A stretch of 30,121 bases of DNA from an uncultured Bacillaceae bacterium (GTDB lineage Bacteria > Bacillota > Bacilli > Caldalkalibacillales > Caldalkalibacillaceae), in contig CALBTX010000029.1 of assembly GCA_937967685.1 (NCBI GenBank), positions 1-30,121 on the forward strand, read 5' to 3'. The position numbers and the translations under genes are program-made. The notes under the pieces are model-generated. The model did no database searches and was not told the DNA's origin. It worked only from the letters and a program-made list of their open reading frames with translations. Within the stretch, counting starts at the first letter, position 1. Every line of letters starts with the position of its first letter. This document shows positions 29,553 to 30,121 of this stretch, piece by piece.

Positions 29553-30121
29553 ATGACAAAACAAAATGTACAAGTAGAACAAAATCAGGTCATCATACCT
29601 GAAAATCCTGTTTCGCGGTATTTATTCAACAGCACGCGTGCAGCATGGATCTGGCTGATCATTCGTCTATACTTGGGATATGTTTGGTTAACCGCCGGTT
29701 GGGGTAAAGTGACGGACGAAGCATGGACAGGTGAACAAGCGGGGGCAGCGATACAAGGCTTTATTCAAGGCGCTTTAAGCAAAGCGGGAGAAGGCGGAGA
29801 TGTCGCCGGCTGGTACGCCTCATTTTTAGAAAATATCGTTTTACCGAATGCGACACTCTTTTCGTATTTGGTTGCCTATGGAGAGATGTTGGTCGGACTC
29901 GGTTTGATTGTCGGATTGTTAACCGGCATCGCCGCCTTTTTCGGCAGTTTGATGAATGTCAGTTTTCTTTTTGCCGGGACATTGAGTACCAATCCCCTTT
30001 TATTTATTCTGGCCACCTGGCTTGTTCTCGCTTGGAAAGTAGCCGGCTGGTACGGTTTAGATCGTTTTGCCTTACCTTACCTCGGAACGCCTTGGGGCAG
30101 AAATCATCTAGCAGACAAGTC
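29553..30121 (+). CDS. DoxX-family membrane protein (3' end outside window)
   Basis: This frame runs off the window after 189 complete codons. Visible are a polar N-terminus (MTKQNVQVEQNQV...), a helix with the DoxX-type stretch AAWIWLIIRLYLGYVWLTAGWGKV, an extracellular-looking insert, and further helices with GEMLVGLGLIVGLLTGIAAFFGSLMNVSFLFAGTLSTNPLLF followed by LAWKVAGWYGLDRFALPYLGTPWG. DoxX/DoxD proteins include subunits of thiosulfate:quinone oxidoreductase and redox-related membrane proteins, but many are uncharacterised. ATG 29553 is preceded by AGGAGGTGG at ideal spacing. Only a few residues are probably missing at the C-terminus. Confidence 0.88.
   Translation, partial: MTKQNVQVEQNQVIIPENPVSRYLFNSTRAAWIWLIIRLYLGYVWLTAGWGKVTDEAWTGEQAGAAIQGFIQGALSKAGEGGDVAGWYASFLENIVLPNATLFSYLVAYGEMLVGLGLIVGLLTGIAAFFGSLMNVSFLFAGTLSTNPLLFILATWLVLAWKVAGWYGLDRFALPYLGTPWGRNHLADK

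Overview
This window looks like a chromosomal segment of an aerobic Bacillales bacterium. The evidence is the yqeG-yqeH-aroE...nadD-yqeK-rsfS housekeeping block in the Bacillus gene order, strong AGGAGG-type ribosome binding sites, frequent GTG and TTG starts, lipoprotein signal peptides and consensus sigma-A promoters. A complete seven-gene Mrp Na+/H+ antiporter operon, together with a cytochrome c lipoprotein tethered by a very acidic linker, suggests an alkaliphilic or salt-stressed lifestyle. I cannot name the species from sequence alone.

Region 1 (1-11.1 kb, all minus strand). leuS is complete except possibly the last base of its stop codon and has its own consensus promoter. Upstream come rsfS, yqeK and nadD, then a four-gene OpuC-type osmoprotectant ABC transporter (ATPase with CBS domains, permease, binding lipoprotein, permease), then aroE, yqeH and yqeG, and a small exported protein. 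The transporter sits where yqeI (YhbY family) lies in Bacillus subtilis, and it splits the cluster into separately transcribed parts: there is a strong terminator after aroE and a fresh promoter before nadD.

Region 2 (11.3-17.4 kb, plus strand). mrpABCDEFG is a compact operon with overlapping genes that ends at a strong terminator.

Region 3 (17.5-24.9 kb, plus strand). Short, separately terminated units follow: an unrecognised 87-residue protein, glycerate kinase, cytochrome c551 lipoprotein (cccB-like), an unrecognised 84-residue protein, and a two-gene RND efflux system (lipoprotein adaptor plus 1037-residue pump).

Region 4 (24.9-30.1 kb). A minus-strand operon encodes a CitE-like acyl-CoA lyase, a class III CoA-transferase and a GntR/FCD regulator, probably for activation and cleavage of a small organic acid. 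Divergent from it is a polytopic membrane protein that I cannot assign. Two similar GTATAC-centred sites lie 62 bp apart in the shared intergenic region. The window ends inside a DoxX-family membrane protein.

A recurring oddity is that several intergenic regions carry short degenerate tandem repeats of different unit lengths (17, 23, 15 and 26 bp), plus a perfect 27-bp direct repeat. I found no rRNA, tRNA, CRISPR array, transposase or prophage gene.
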